Shown here piece after piece: positions 42,532 to 53,696 of a stretch of DNA of 64,000 nucleotides (its first letter is position 1; every line of letters begins with the position of its first letter). Source of the DNA: JACZYA01 sp965247455 (GTDB lineage Bacteria > Acidobacteriota > Terriglobia > Acidiferrales > 2-02-FULL-67-57). Position numbers and translations under genes: made by a program. Below the pieces are notes generated by a model that saw only the letters and a program-made list of their open reading frames with translations, did no database searches and had not been told where the DNA came from. Location: assembly GCA_965247455.1 (NCBI GenBank), contig CBDFHE010000017.1, positions 186,001-250,000 on the forward strand, read 5' to 3'.

Positions 42532-43521
42532 ATGAAAGCTGAGACCAAGTTCGAGCACACCGTAGCGCGTCCGGTGGAAGTGGCGGGGACGGGGCTGCAT
42601 ACGGGAGTGGGCTGCCGCCTGCGGCTCTGCCCGGCGGCGGCGGGCACCGGGGTGGTGTTCCGGCGGGTGGACTTGGACGGGTTCGAGGTCGAAGCCCGCG
42701 CCGCCAACATCGCCCGGGTGAGCTACGCCACCAGCTTGATGAAAAAAGGTGTGCTGATTTCCACCACCGAGCACCTGCTGGCGGCGCTCTACGCCTGCGG
42801 GATTGACAACGTGGCGGTGGAACTCGACAACCTGGAGCTGCCCATCCTGGACGGCAGCGCGGCGCCCTTCGTGGAGCTGGTGCAGGCAGCAGGGCGCAAG
42901 CGCCAGCGCCGGCGCCGGCGCTACCTGCAAATTCTGGAACCGATTGAAGTCAGCGAAGCCGCGCCCAACCCCGTCAACGGCGGGACCGGCAGTGGCAAGG
43001 TGCGCCGCATCGGGCTCTGTCCGGCCAACGGCCGCGAACGCAGGCTGGAAGTGGACACCACCATCGAGTTTCCCCATCCGCTCATCGGCCGGCAGCAGTT
43101 GAGCTTCGAACTCAACGCCGACTCCTTCACCCGGCTGCTCAGCCGCGCCCGCACTTTCTGCTTCCAGAACGAAGTCGAACAGTTGCGGGAGATGGGATTG
43201 ATTCGCGGCGGCTCGCTCGACTGCGCTCTGGTGCTCACCGCCGACGGTCTGATCAACCAAGGCGGGTTGCGCTACCCCGACGAATTCTGCCGGCACAAAG
43301 CGCTGGACCTGATCGGCGACCTCGCCCTGCTGGGCCGCCCGCTGGTGGGTCGCGTAGTGGCTGAGCGCGCCGGGCACGCGCTCCACGTCGCTCTGGTGTT
43401 GAAGCTGCTCCGCACGCGTACCGCTTGGCGAGAAGTTACCGCCGACCAGCTTGCCTCGGAGCCGCTGCCCATCCCACCGGCCCGCCCTGTCAAGCAATCC
43501 GTCGGCGAGGCCGCCGGTTAG
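42532..43521 (+). CDS. lpxC: UDP-3-O-acyl-N-acetylglucosamine deacetylase
   Basis: LpxC carries out the committed step of lipid A synthesis, so the organism makes LPS. The 329-residue protein has zinc ligands H81 (TTEHLLAAL), H255 and D259 (RHKALDLIGD), and the general-acid His282 (GHALH). A basic stretch near 123-130 and an insert to about 155 are longer than in E. coli. The ATG at 42532 is chosen because the fold begins a few residues later; an in-frame start at 42448 would add an unrelated leader. Other lpx genes are absent here. Confidence 0.95.
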   Translation: MKAETKFEHTVARPVEVAGTGLHTGVGCRLRLCPAAAGTGVVFRRVDLDGFEVEARAANIARVSYATSLMKKGVLISTTEHLLAALYACGIDNVAVELDNLELPILDGSAAPFVELVQAAGRKRQRRRRRYLQILEPIEVSEAAPNPVNGGTGSGKVRRIGLCPANGRERRLEVDTTIEFPHPLIGRQQLSFELNADSFTRLLSRARTFCFQNEVEQLREMGLIRGGSLDCALVLTADGLINQGGLRYPDEFCRHKALDLIGDLALLGRPLVGRVVAERAGHALHVALVLKLLRTRTAWREVTADQLASEPLPIPPARPVKQSVGEAAG

Positions 43522-43537
43522 GCTTTTCTTTTCCCCC

Positions 43538-43807
43538 TCAGTGCTCCCGGTAGCTGACGATCTCGGCGGTCACGTCGGTGAGCTTGCGCTGTGCGGCCTC
43601 GTGGTTGGCGCCCACCTTAGTGGCGGTGTCGATGGTGCGGACGATCAAGGTGTACTTCCCGAACTCGCACTCGTCCGGAAGCGAGAGGAAATCGCTGTCG
43701 TACACTTCGGCGAAGTGCACCTGCTTGTCCTGCTCCTTCACTTCCGGTGTGCGCACGCGCGCCACCAGTTTGTCGTTCTGATAAATGCCGTCGGCTTCTC
43801 GCATCAT
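43538..43807 (-). CDS. Small conserved-looking protein, unknown function
   Basis: This 89-residue protein has mixed charge and no signal or membrane segment. Segments such as NDKLVARVRTPEVKEQDK and FGKYTLIVRTID suggest a small beta-rich fold. I recognise no family. It converges with lpxC across 16 bp and lies 53 bp past the start side of the peroxidase gene on the same strand, so it may be read with that gene. Confidence 0.5.
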   Translation of the reverse strand: MMREADGIYQNDKLVARVRTPEVKEQDKQVHFAEVYDSDFLSLPDECEFGKYTLIVRTIDTATKVGANHEAAQRKLTDVTAEIVSYREH

Positions 43808-43860
43808 TGCTTCTCCACTAAGAGGATTGGTGTTTCAAAGCACTGGATCCAGCCTTGTTC

Positions 43861-44931
43861 CTACTCCGGCAGCGTCGGCTCGGTGACGGTGTAGTCCACT
43901 TCGAGCGCGCGCAGGAACGCCAGCAGGTCGGCTTTCTCTTCCTCGGTCAGCGTGACTGGCTTCAGGTTGGTGCGGTCGAGATTTTTATTGTCGAGCCCGC
44001 CGCCCAGCATCACCTCCACCGCTTCTTCCAGCGTGGCCACGCTGCCGTTGTGGAAGTAGGGCGCCGACTTGCTGATGTCGAGCAGGGTCGGCGTCTTGAA
44101 AGCGCCGCGGTCTTTGTCCTCCTCGGTCACCTTGTAGCGGCCCAAGTCGGGCTCGGCGTCTTTCATGCCGATGCCGACGTTGTGGTACTGCAAGTCGGTC
44201 AGCAGGCGGCCGTCGTGGCAGTTGGTGCAGTTGGCTTTGCCGCTGAAGAGTTGCCAACCGCGGCGCGCCGCTTCACTGAAAGCCGCCTCATCGCCCTGCT
44301 GGAAACGAATCCAAGCCGAGTCGTTGGCGACGATGGTGCGCTCGAACGACGCAATGGCCTGCGCGACGTTGTCGGGCGTGGCGTCGGCGCCGAAGACGTC
44401 CTGGAACTGCTGCCGGTAGCCTGCAATCTCGTTCAACTGCGCGCAGATCTCTTCCATGCTGGGGTGGCCGTCGGCGCCGCTGGCGCCCATGTTGCCTCCG
44501 CGCCAGGCGCCTTTCACTTGCGCTTCCATGGAGCCGCTGCGGCCGTCCCAGTAAAACTGGGAGTGGTAGCCGATGTTCCAGAGCGTGGGGCTGGAGCGCG
44601 GCAATGGCTTTTCGTAAGCTCCGATGGCGGTCGCGCGCCCGTCGGTGAGGCCGTGCTCTTTCACGTGGCAGGAGTAGCAGGAGCGCGAGCCATCGCCGCT
44701 GAGCCGCGCGTCGTAGAAAAGCTGCTTGCCCAGCGCGACCTTGGCGGGCGTCATCGGGTTGTCGGCGGGAATCGCCATCTCCTCGTAGCCGGGAAGCTGC
44801 GGCCACTCCGCTGGAGCTTCCGCCTCGCGTTGGCAGCCCGCCAGCCCCGCCAGCAGCGGGGCCAGCGCCACAAGAGCCAGCGTCACTTGCGCCACTCGGT
44901 TAGATTTATGTTGCACAATTTCCTTGCGCAT
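43861..44931 (-). CDS. Di-heme cytochrome c peroxidase (CcpA/MauG family)
   Basis: The 356-residue periplasmic protein reduces hydrogen peroxide with electrons from c-type cytochromes, or performs a related MauG-type oxidation. Two heme-binding motifs are visible: CYSCH (85-89) and CTNCH (235-239). The N-terminus ends in LAGLAGC with Cys33 as lipoprotein cysteine, so it is probably membrane-anchored. GGAGGG lies before ATG 44931, which is preferred over an ATG 15 bases upstream. It stands with the small gene at 43538 on the - strand. Confidence 0.9.
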   Translation of the reverse strand: MRKEIVQHKSNRVAQVTLALVALAPLLAGLAGCQREAEAPAEWPQLPGYEEMAIPADNPMTPAKVALGKQLFYDARLSGDGSRSCYSCHVKEHGLTDGRATAIGAYEKPLPRSSPTLWNIGYHSQFYWDGRSGSMEAQVKGAWRGGNMGASGADGHPSMEEICAQLNEIAGYRQQFQDVFGADATPDNVAQAIASFERTIVANDSAWIRFQQGDEAAFSEAARRGWQLFSGKANCTNCHDGRLLTDLQYHNVGIGMKDAEPDLGRYKVTEEDKDRGAFKTPTLLDISKSAPYFHNGSVATLEEAVEVMLGGGLDNKNLDRTNLKPVTLTEEEKADLLAFLRALEVDYTVTEPTLPE

Positions 44932-45143
44932 CTCGCCCTCCTCCATTCGCCCGGCTGGAAAGACATCTATCCTAAGCCGCTTCCCCCGCTCCGCGCAACC
45001 CGAAACCCCTCCACAGCAGTCTGGAAGAGGTGCGGAGTTTATCCCGTAGGGGGCACCCGCTAGCGGAATTCTCTCTCAGAATTGTCCGAAGATAACGGCT
45101 AGGGGTATGTCAGTAGCTGAGAAGGAAGGAAAGGCCGAGCAGG

Positions 45144-45566
45144 TTAGATTTGCTGCGGTTGGGGGGTCTTGGCCGCGGGTGCGGAGGCGGTGCAGTTGAT
45201 GATCTCGCCCTGCGGCGAAACGCTGCCGGTTTGCGCCGTGGCCGTCGCCTGCGCTCCCAGGCGGGAGTGAAGCTGGTAGATCAACCGCAGATCACTCGCC
45301 AAGCTTGTTCCCAAGGAATAGACCTGCTGGGCGGAGGAGTCCAGCGCCCGGTAGATACCGGCCGGGCTCAAGCTAGTGGTGTCGAAGCTGCCCACGGAAA
45401 TAGAGGCCGCGGTAGGGAGCAGCGCCAACGACAGCAGCGCGGTCGCCAGCACCGGAGCCAACCGGGCCGGGCGGGGCCACAGCAGGCGGCGCAGCTTCTC
45501 CACCGCGTCAGCCGTGTAGCCTCGCAGCCTCCGCCGAATCGAATTTGCCTTGGGCCTCAGCATCAT
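45144..45566 (-). CDS. Small membrane-anchored protein, unknown function
   Basis: From ATG 45566 the protein has 140 residues: a basic N-terminus, one transmembrane segment (about 38-56, APVLATALLSLALLPTAAS) and a Ser/Thr/Ala-rich outer part. A longer in-frame start at 45656 gives an unlikely leader. No family recognised. It might be read with the gene at 45671 on the same strand. Confidence 0.45.
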   Translation of the reverse strand: MMLRPKANSIRRRLRGYTADAVEKLRRLLWPRPARLAPVLATALLSLALLPTAASISVGSFDTTSLSPAGIYRALDSSAQQVYSLGTSLASDLRLIYQLHSRLGAQATATAQTGSVSPQGEIINCTASAPAAKTPQPQQI

Positions 45567-45670
45567 CTTTGCTTGCCTACCCTCTTTTAGATGTGCCCAC
45601 CGGGAAAAAGTCAGCAACGATTTTTCGCTGCCCCCCGGAGGCCAAGCTCCTAGCACGAAAAGGGTTCCCG

Positions 45671-45937
45671 TTACTGGACGACGGCGGCGTTCCTCTCAGC
45701 CGTCTGGGCGGTCCCGTTTTTCGGCCAGTGGGCCAGCAGCAGCACCTTGCCGCTGTAGGGCGAAACGTGGAGGTAGAAAACCGAATCGTCGGCATGCAGC
45801 TCGTAGAAACCGTCGCGCTGCGGGTCAGCGTCCACCAGCGCACCTTCGGCCAGCAGTTGGCGCAGCTTCTCGACCGTCTCCAGCGGGTGATCCCGCAGGT
45901 TGTCGATGGTCAGGTTGACGTCCAACCGCAACAACAT
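45671..45937 (-). CDS. Small protein of unknown function
   Basis: The 88-residue protein has a helical start (TIDNLRDHPLETVEKLRQLL) and a beta-rich remainder with GFYELHADDSVFYLHVSP and GKVLLLAHW. GAGGAG lies 8 bases before the ATG, which supports translation. I know no function; the pattern looks like a small acidobacterial conserved hypothetical. Confidence 0.6.
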   Translation of the reverse strand: MLLRLDVNLTIDNLRDHPLETVEKLRQLLAEGALVDADPQRDGFYELHADDSVFYLHVSPYSGKVLLLAHWPKNGTAQTAERNAAVVQ

Positions 45938-46054
45938 GGTCCACCGCTCCTCGCTGCCAGGGTGCCGATCTCATCAGTTTTCTTTTCATGCCCTCTACTT
46001 AGTTAGACGGCTCCCGCGCGCAAAGGTTGCCTGCTTGACTTTCAACCTGGTGAG

Positions 46055-48508
46055 TTACCGTTTTTTCAGGTGGGTTTCAAAGAACTCGAAGGCGGCACGG
46101 GTGGAGTGCAACCAGACCTCCGGCCGCGCCCAGCCGTGGTTCGACTGCGGGTAGAGGACCAAGTCGAAGGGCTTGCCCGCCGCCACCAGCGCGTCCATCA
46201 ACTGCACCGCGTCCTGGAAGTGGACGTTGCTATCGGCCATGCCGTGCTGAATCTGGAGGTGGTTCTTCAGCCCGGCGACGTGATGGAGGGGCGAACTGCG
46301 CCGGTAGGCCTCCGGCTCCTCCTCCGGCGTGCGCAGGCGGTGCTGGGTGTAGTGGCGCGGGTAGTTCTCCCAATCGGTCACCGCCGCCCAGGCCGAGCCG
46401 GCGTGGAACACGTCGGGCGCGTGGAAGAGCGCCATCAGCGTCATGAAGCCGCCGTAGCTGACGCCCCAGATGCCCGCCCGCGCGGTATCCACATAGGGCA
46501 CGCGCTTGAGGTAGTCCATCGCCGCCAATTCGTCTTGGAGGTCAAGCCCTCCCAGGTGCAGATAGACGTCGGTGCGCCAGTCGCGCCCGTAGCCGGAGCT
46601 GCCGCGGTAGTCCACGTCAATGACAGCGTAGCCGTGCTGCGCCAGGAATTGGTTGAAGTGGAAACGCTCGGTGTTGTAGCCGCCCCAACGGTTCAGCACC
46701 GCCTGCGCGTAGCCGGCCCCGTGGACAAAGTTCACCACCGGCACTTTCTTCACCTGCGGCCCGCGGCCTTTGCCGCGCCCGCGACGCGCGCGCCCCGGCA
46801 GGCGGCTGTACATCCGCATTTGCACCGCCAGCTCCGTGGGTTGGAAGAGCAGCGCCCGCAGCGCCTTGCCGTCTCGGGCGGGGAACTCCACCATCTCGGG
46901 CTGCGGCCAGTCATAGTCGGCGAACTCTGCCAGCGGCGAAGTGGTGACGCGCTGCCAGGTTTCTCCCACTTTCATGGGCCGCCCATCCGTGTTCAAGCCC
47001 ACATAGAGGTCCCACGGCTGGGCGAAACTGGAAAACAGCAGGGCGATGTGCTTGGAGTCGGGCGAGACCACGGCAGCGTTGTAGCCTTCCCGCTCGGTCA
47101 ACCGCAGCGGCTCGCCGCCGTTGATCGCGACTACATAGAGGTCACGGCGGCTGTGGTCCTCTTTGTTGGCGGTGAAATAGACAAACGCTCCGAAATGATC
47201 AAAGCGCGGGCGCATTGTAAGCGGCGTGCTGCGTGTTTCAACTTCCCAATTTCCGCTCGTCAATTGGTGCGGCTCGGCCTCCGGCTCGGCGTCGGCGGCA
47301 ATCAAGTAGAGGTGGTTCCAACCGTCGCGCTCGCTGCTGAAGAGCACTTGCTTGCCGTCCGGCGACCACTGGACGAAATTGCAAAGAGTGCAAATCCACT
47401 TATCGTCACTCTCGCTGTAAATCGTCCGCACCCACGCCAGCTTTTTCTCCGTCTTCTTCTCTGCGTTCTCCGTGCTCTCTGCGGTTCGCTTTTCTTCCTC
47501 TGCTTCGTCTGCCTTCTTTGTCTCCTTTGAGTCCTTGAGTGCCGCGCTGACATTCACCACATCCAGTTGTCGCCGCTTCTGCTTCTCCCCCACCCGATTT
47601 ATCGCAATGTGCGTGCCGTCCGGCGACCACTTCCAATCACGGTAGTATTGCCGCTCGGCCTTGGTCAGCCAAACCACGGCGCCGCCCGCGGCCGGCACCA
47701 CGCCCAGACGAACCTTGAAGGTTTTATCTTTGGCGAAGGTGCGCCGCTGCTTGCGCGTCTTCACTTCAACGCCGGAGTAGTTGGGGATCAGCCGGGTGCG
47801 CGTGCCGCGCCGGTCAATCTGCTGGAAGGCGATCCACTGCCCGTCGGGCGACCACTTGAAGGTTCCCGGCGATCGTCCCGGCTCGGGTGGTGCACCGTTG
47901 AGGACGTCCTCGCCACCGCCGCTGGTGAGTTGGACTCGCTGCCCGCTGCGGAGGTCGAGCACCCACAACTCCCCGCCGCTGCTGAAGGCCAGCTTGTGCG
48001 AGTCGGGAGAAAACTTGGGGCGCGTCTCCGCCTGCTTGCTCTTGGTCAGTCGCTGAAGCGTCTGGCTGGCGTCGGCCGGCACCACGTAGAGTTCGCCGCG
48101 AAACGCAAACGCCAGCTTCTGGGAGTCGGGCGCCCACTCGAAACTCCGCAGGCCACCTTCGGGCGGAAGATATTGCTTGAGCTTGGGGTCCTTGTGCGAG
48201 GCTGGCGTGGTCCACTCGTCCGGCTCGTGGTCGAGCTCGGTCAGGCGGGTGAGCCGGCTGCTCTCGGCGTCATAGACCCACAGGTCGCGGAAGCGCATGC
48301 CTGCGCGGTTCCACAGGAAGGCGACTTTGCGGCTGTCGGGCGACCACTTGGCGCCGGTGGGAGGTGTCCCTTCCAGGCGCGGGTACTGGTAGAGCCGCTC
48401 CAGCGTCAGCTTCTTTTGGGCGGCCGCCTGCTGGCCCTGCGCCGCCGGCGCGCTCCCCGCCGCCAGCATCGTCGCAACCAGAAACGCAACCGCAACTCTG
48501 CCTCGCAT
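46055..48508 (-). CDS. Secreted S9 peptidase, DPP-IV-like
   Basis: The 817-residue serine peptidase has a signal sequence (about 4-25), a beta-propeller region (about 35-560) with repeated WSPDG/SPDS blades, and a C-terminal alpha/beta hydrolase domain. The nucleophile is Ser684 in GVSYGGF and the catalytic His lies in SNHGW near residue 785. Layout and sequence fit dipeptidyl-peptidase IV or acylaminoacyl-peptidase types that remove short N-terminal peptides. A Lys/Glu-rich low-complexity insert (about 335-365) lies in the propeller. GGAGGAG before ATG 48508 rules out the longer start at 48616. Confidence 0.9.
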   Translation of the reverse strand: MRGRVAVAFLVATMLAAGSAPAAQGQQAAAQKKLTLERLYQYPRLEGTPPTGAKWSPDSRKVAFLWNRAGMRFRDLWVYDAESSRLTRLTELDHEPDEWTTPASHKDPKLKQYLPPEGGLRSFEWAPDSQKLAFAFRGELYVVPADASQTLQRLTKSKQAETRPKFSPDSHKLAFSSGGELWVLDLRSGQRVQLTSGGGEDVLNGAPPEPGRSPGTFKWSPDGQWIAFQQIDRRGTRTRLIPNYSGVEVKTRKQRRTFAKDKTFKVRLGVVPAAGGAVVWLTKAERQYYRDWKWSPDGTHIAINRVGEKQKRRQLDVVNVSAALKDSKETKKADEAEEEKRTAESTENAEKKTEKKLAWVRTIYSESDDKWICTLCNFVQWSPDGKQVLFSSERDGWNHLYLIAADAEPEAEPHQLTSGNWEVETRSTPLTMRPRFDHFGAFVYFTANKEDHSRRDLYVVAINGGEPLRLTEREGYNAAVVSPDSKHIALLFSSFAQPWDLYVGLNTDGRPMKVGETWQRVTTSPLAEFADYDWPQPEMVEFPARDGKALRALLFQPTELAVQMRMYSRLPGRARRGRGKGRGPQVKKVPVVNFVHGAGYAQAVLNRWGGYNTERFHFNQFLAQHGYAVIDVDYRGSSGYGRDWRTDVYLHLGGLDLQDELAAMDYLKRVPYVDTARAGIWGVSYGGFMTLMALFHAPDVFHAGSAWAAVTDWENYPRHYTQHRLRTPEEEPEAYRRSSPLHHVAGLKNHLQIQHGMADSNVHFQDAVQLMDALVAAGKPFDLVLYPQSNHGWARPEVWLHSTRAAFEFFETHLKKR

Positions 48509-48628
48509 CACTTTCTCCTCCCCCCTGCGCCCTCCGCGTCTCTGCGGTGAGCACGTCTGAACCGCAGAGGCACAGAGTACGCAGAGAAAAAACCGTCTCA
48601 TTGGCCCAGGCGGCACTTTGCCGTGCTA

Positions 48629-50245
<1,617 letters not shown>

Positions 50246-50436
50246 GGTTCCCCCCGCACGCGTTAATTATTAACGGCAGACCCCGCGGCACTCCGGCGGG
50301 GCAGACGAACAAAGCTCCAAAATCAGGCCCTTGCGACGGGGGCAACTTAGCCCGCCCGGCCCGGGCAGGTCAAACCCTTTCCGACCCACACAATTGCCTC
50401 TACCTTCTTCGAGCGCCTGGTTGTAAGCTTAGCGAA

Positions 50437-50512
50437 GGGCCCGTAGCTCAGCGGTTAGAGCAGCGGACTCATAATCCGTCGGTCGGTGGTTCGAATCCAC
50501 CCGGGCCCACCA
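50437..50512 (+). tRNA. tRNA with CAU anticodon (probably Ile2, else Met)
   Basis: A 76-nt cloverleaf with the CCA end encoded. The acceptor stem is GGGCCCG/CGGGCCC, the D-arm TAGCTCAGCGGTTAGAGC, the anticodon loop CTCATAA, and the T-arm GGTGGTTCGAATCCACC. The CAU anticodon fits elongator Met or the lysidine-modified Ile2. The GGTTAGAGCAG...GGACTCATAATCC frame and the acceptor resemble Ile2 tRNAs of other bacteria more than Met tRNAs. It is not initiator tRNA because the acceptor stem is fully paired at 1-72. Confidence 0.92.
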
Positions 50513-50708
50513 ACACCAAGATTCTTGCCACTTACTCCGGGAAGTTCATGCCTGCCTACCGCAGGCGGGCGGAGGAGGGATTGGAAGCGGGGGTCGGAGC
50601 GCCTACTCCGTGGAAGACCGAAGGTCCGCGACTTTGCCGTCCGCTGTCAAGTAGAAAGAATAGTACCGCATCGCCAGCGCTGTGGGTTTCGTTGCCGGCA
50701 AGAACAGC

Positions 50709-50870
50709 ATGCTTAAGCAACAGTACGAAAAAGAAAGGCTCGGTTGGAGCGTGTACTACGACACACTTGCGGCCGTAGAGAAGGCTTTGGAAAAGCGCGA
50801 GGACTTTGCCTTGGCGTTGCGCAAGCAAGCGGGAGAACACATCGACCGATGCAGACTTCGCCTGGGCTAA
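50709..50870 (+). CDS. Short possible protein of 53 residues
   Basis: The frame from ATG 50709 reads as a charged helical peptide (QYEKERLGWSVYYDTLAAVE) with protein-like composition and ends CRLRLG. No ribosome-binding site stands out and no family is recognised. It may be a remnant of a longer gene. The rest of 50513-51045 is short GC palindromes and nothing recognisable. Confidence 0.3.
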   Translation: MLKQQYEKERLGWSVYYDTLAAVEKALEKREDFALALRKQAGEHIDRCRLRLG

Positions 50871-51045
50871 GCAGGGTTCGACCAATGCCGGAACCAGGGG
50901 GAGGGTACAGGCCGTGATCGAAAGTTGCCCAACGCCCCGCCCGCAGGCAAGTCAACGCGTAGGGAAGTTCAGGCCTGCCTACCCTGCCTGCGGTAGGCAG
51001 GCGGCGGAGGAGGGATTGGAAGCGGGAGCGTGCGGGCCTGTCGCG

Positions 51046-52184
51046 TCATTGCTTCTTGTGTTTCTCCCGCCATTCGCGCGCGAGGCGTTCCGCTTTGGCA
51101 ACCTGCTCGGGGGTGATATGTTGCGCCACCGAGTTTCTGGTTTTAGCAGCGAATTCATCTCCAGCAGCCGCGCTCAGCGATAACCACATGTAAGCTACCA
51201 CGAGGTTCTGGCGCACCCCTTTGCCATTGACGTACATTATGCCCAGGTTGGATTGCGCCGCGGGATTTCCCTGCTCGGCCGCTTGGCGGTACCACTTCAA
51301 CGCTTCGGCGTAGTCCTGACGCACGCCTTGGCCGTAGTCGTACAACGCGCCCAGGCTGAATTGCGCCACGGCGAGCCCTTGTTCGGCCGCTTTGCGAGTC
51401 CACGTGATGGCCTCAGCGTCGTTCTGGCGCACGCCTTGGCCAAGGCCGATACATCACGCCCAGGTTCTGTTGCGCCCCGGGATTTCCCTGCTCGGCCGCT
51501 TGGCGGTACCACTTCAACGCTTCGGCATCGTCCTGCGGCACTCCCCGGCCCTCAGCGTACATCGTGCCCAGGCTGTATTGCGCCACGGCATCTCCCTGCT
51601 CGGCCGCCTGGCGATACCATTTCAATGCCTCGGCGTAATCTTTCGACACCCCTCGGCCGTGCTCGTACATCGCGCCCAGGTCGAATTGCGCTATGGCAGC
51701 TCCCTGCTCGGCCGCCTGGCGGTACCATTTCAATGCCTCGGCGTAATCTTTCGACACCCCTTGGCCGTGCTCGTACAACACGCCCAGGTGGTATTGCGCT
51801 ATGGCGAGCCCTTGCTCAGCCGCCTTGCGATACCACTTAACCGCCTCGCGGTGGTTCTGGCGCACGCCTTGGCCATTAGCGTACATCGCAGGTTGCCTCG
51901 GCGTAATCTTTCGACACCCCTTGGCCATTAGCGTACATCGCGCCCAGGTCGGTTTGCGCTATGGCGAACCCTTGCTCAGCCGCCTTGCGAAGCCACTTAA
52001 CCGCCTGGGCGTAGTCCTTAGATAGGCCTTCCCCTTTGAAATATCTTTGGGCTAGTTTGAACTGTTCCGCCGGTTCATTGGGTTCGTTTGGCTGCTGCCA
52101 AGCGGCGACTGGGAGCCACGCCCTCAGCAGCACGACCGTAAGGCAAACTACAATAGCTGGGAAAAAAATGGGATTGAGTCTCAT
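51046..52184 (-). pseudogene. Secreted Sel1-repeat protein, broken by two frame changes
   Basis: The start, ATG 52184 with GGAGGG upstream, opens a signal-anchor sequence and Sel1-type helical repeats of 36 residues (108 bp), with the recurring KDYAEALKWYRQAAEQG unit. At about 51890 the frame shifts after KDYAEA, with loss of part of a repeat, and continues from MYANGQGV in another frame. At about 51440 a single-base change moves it again, at MY before GQGVRQND. The last part ends REWREKHKKQ. Seven to eight repeats remain. Sel1 proteins mediate protein contacts. Confidence 0.8.
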
Positions 52185-52373
52185 GACTGCGCCCTCCTCT
52201 TTGCCCGCCATCCTAGCCCCCGCCCGCAGGCACGTCAACGCGGAGCGGGTGGTGCAAAGCTGGAGAGCCGCAATCTGGGTTTCAACAAGTGTAGTATCTT
52301 GCGGATTCAGAAACTGCATTAGAATGAGCAAGCCAGTAGCAGTGAGTGGGCGGACTTCCAAGGGGGTGGGCGG

Positions 52374-53633
52374 ATGACTCTCTTCGACATCGCGGCGATC
52401 TTGTTGTGCCTATCGGCAGTGTTTGGCTATGTCAATCACCGCTATCTGCGTCTTCCCCCTACGATAGGTCTAATGGTCATCGCGATGGCCTCGTCCCTTA
52501 CCGTCGTGGTTGTAGACCTGATCGTTCCGGCCCTGCAGGTGGGTCCAAGAGTATCGGAGGCATTGGCTCAGATCGACTTCCACAAGGCCCTCATGCACGG
52601 GATGTTGAGCTTCCTGTTGTTCGCCGGAGCCTTGCACGTAGATTTCTCCGCCCTGGCCAGCCGCAAATGGGCCATCTCTCTGATGGCAACCGGTGGCGTG
52701 CTGATGTCCACGTTCATCGTTGGGGCTTCCATGTGGTATGTCCTGCAATTATTCGGCATCGCCATTCCGTTCATCTGGGCCTTGGTGTTCGGTGCGCTCA
52801 TCAGCCCCACCGATCCGGTTGCCGTCTTGGGAATTCTCAAGACGATCAAAGTGCCCAAACGGTTGGAAGCAATCATTGCGGGCGAATCGCTTTTCAACGA
52901 CGGAGTCGGTGTGGTGGTATTTACGATTGTGCTTGCCCTTGCCCTCGGCGGCGAACAGGCAACTCTTGGGCTAACCGGGGTGGTGGGACTATTTGTAAGC
53001 GAAGCCCTGGGCGGAGCTGTGCTGGGCATGGTGGTCGGGTACCTCGCCTACCGTGCCCTGCGCACCATCGATGAATACATCCTCGAAGTTGTCATTTCGC
53101 TGGCCTTGGTGATGGTTACCTACGCGATTGCCCTGCGCGCTCACCTCAGTGGCCCCATCGCGGTGGTCGTGGCCGGACTGTTCATCGGCAACCATGGCGC
53201 CCGGTTTGCGATGAGCGAGAAGACCCGCGAACGACTTTTCGACTTCTGGGAACTGCTTGACGAAATCTTGAACTCCGTCCTGTTCCTCCTGATTGGCTTG
53301 GAAGTTTTGTTGCTGCGTTTCGACACCGGCTATCTTGCCGCGGCCTTGCTGGCGATCCCTATCGCATTGGTCGCTCGGTTGATTAGCGTCTCGATACCCA
53401 TACTGTTGCTCTCCCGACGAGATAAATTCACCCAAGGGGCCGTGCCGGTGTTGGTTTGGGGCGGCCTCCGGGGTGGCATATCGGTCGCTCTGGCTTTTTC
53501 CCTGCCCGAGAATGAGATGAAGGCGCTGATTCTCGCCGTTACCTATAGCGTGGTGGTATTTTCCATCGTCGTACAGGGCCTGACGGTCAAAGCGGTGGTT
53601 GCAAAGTTGGTTCGGCCGGTAACCAACACGTAA
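52374..53633 (+). CDS. CPA1-type Na+/H+ antiporter
   Basis: The 419-residue inner-membrane protein has about twelve hydrophobic segments. The ion-binding motif SPTDPVAV (about 143-150) and GESLFNDGVGVV (about 169-180), with the paired Asp of the antiporter core, mark the NhaP/CPA1 group. It exchanges Na+ or K+ for H+ in pH and salt control. No TrkA-type regulatory domain follows. The gene starts 190 bp after the divergent Sel1 pseudogene and is alone. Confidence 0.92.
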   Translation: MTLFDIAAILLCLSAVFGYVNHRYLRLPPTIGLMVIAMASSLTVVVVDLIVPALQVGPRVSEALAQIDFHKALMHGMLSFLLFAGALHVDFSALASRKWAISLMATGGVLMSTFIVGASMWYVLQLFGIAIPFIWALVFGALISPTDPVAVLGILKTIKVPKRLEAIIAGESLFNDGVGVVVFTIVLALALGGEQATLGLTGVVGLFVSEALGGAVLGMVVGYLAYRALRTIDEYILEVVISLALVMVTYAIALRAHLSGPIAVVVAGLFIGNHGARFAMSEKTRERLFDFWELLDEILNSVLFLLIGLEVLLLRFDTGYLAAALLAIPIALVARLISVSIPILLLSRRDKFTQGAVPVLVWGGLRGGISVALAFSLPENEMKALILAVTYSVVVFSIVVQGLTVKAVVAKLVRPVTNT

Positions 53634-53696
53634 CTGGAACACAAAACCGCGCCGGGCGAGGCCGGTTGCGATCGTCGGCGCACAAGCCAGATTGGG

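Noticed and set aside
50556..50885. 109-residue - strand frame after the tRNA
   Set aside because: It lies opposite a more protein-like + strand frame and has no ribosome-binding site or known pattern.
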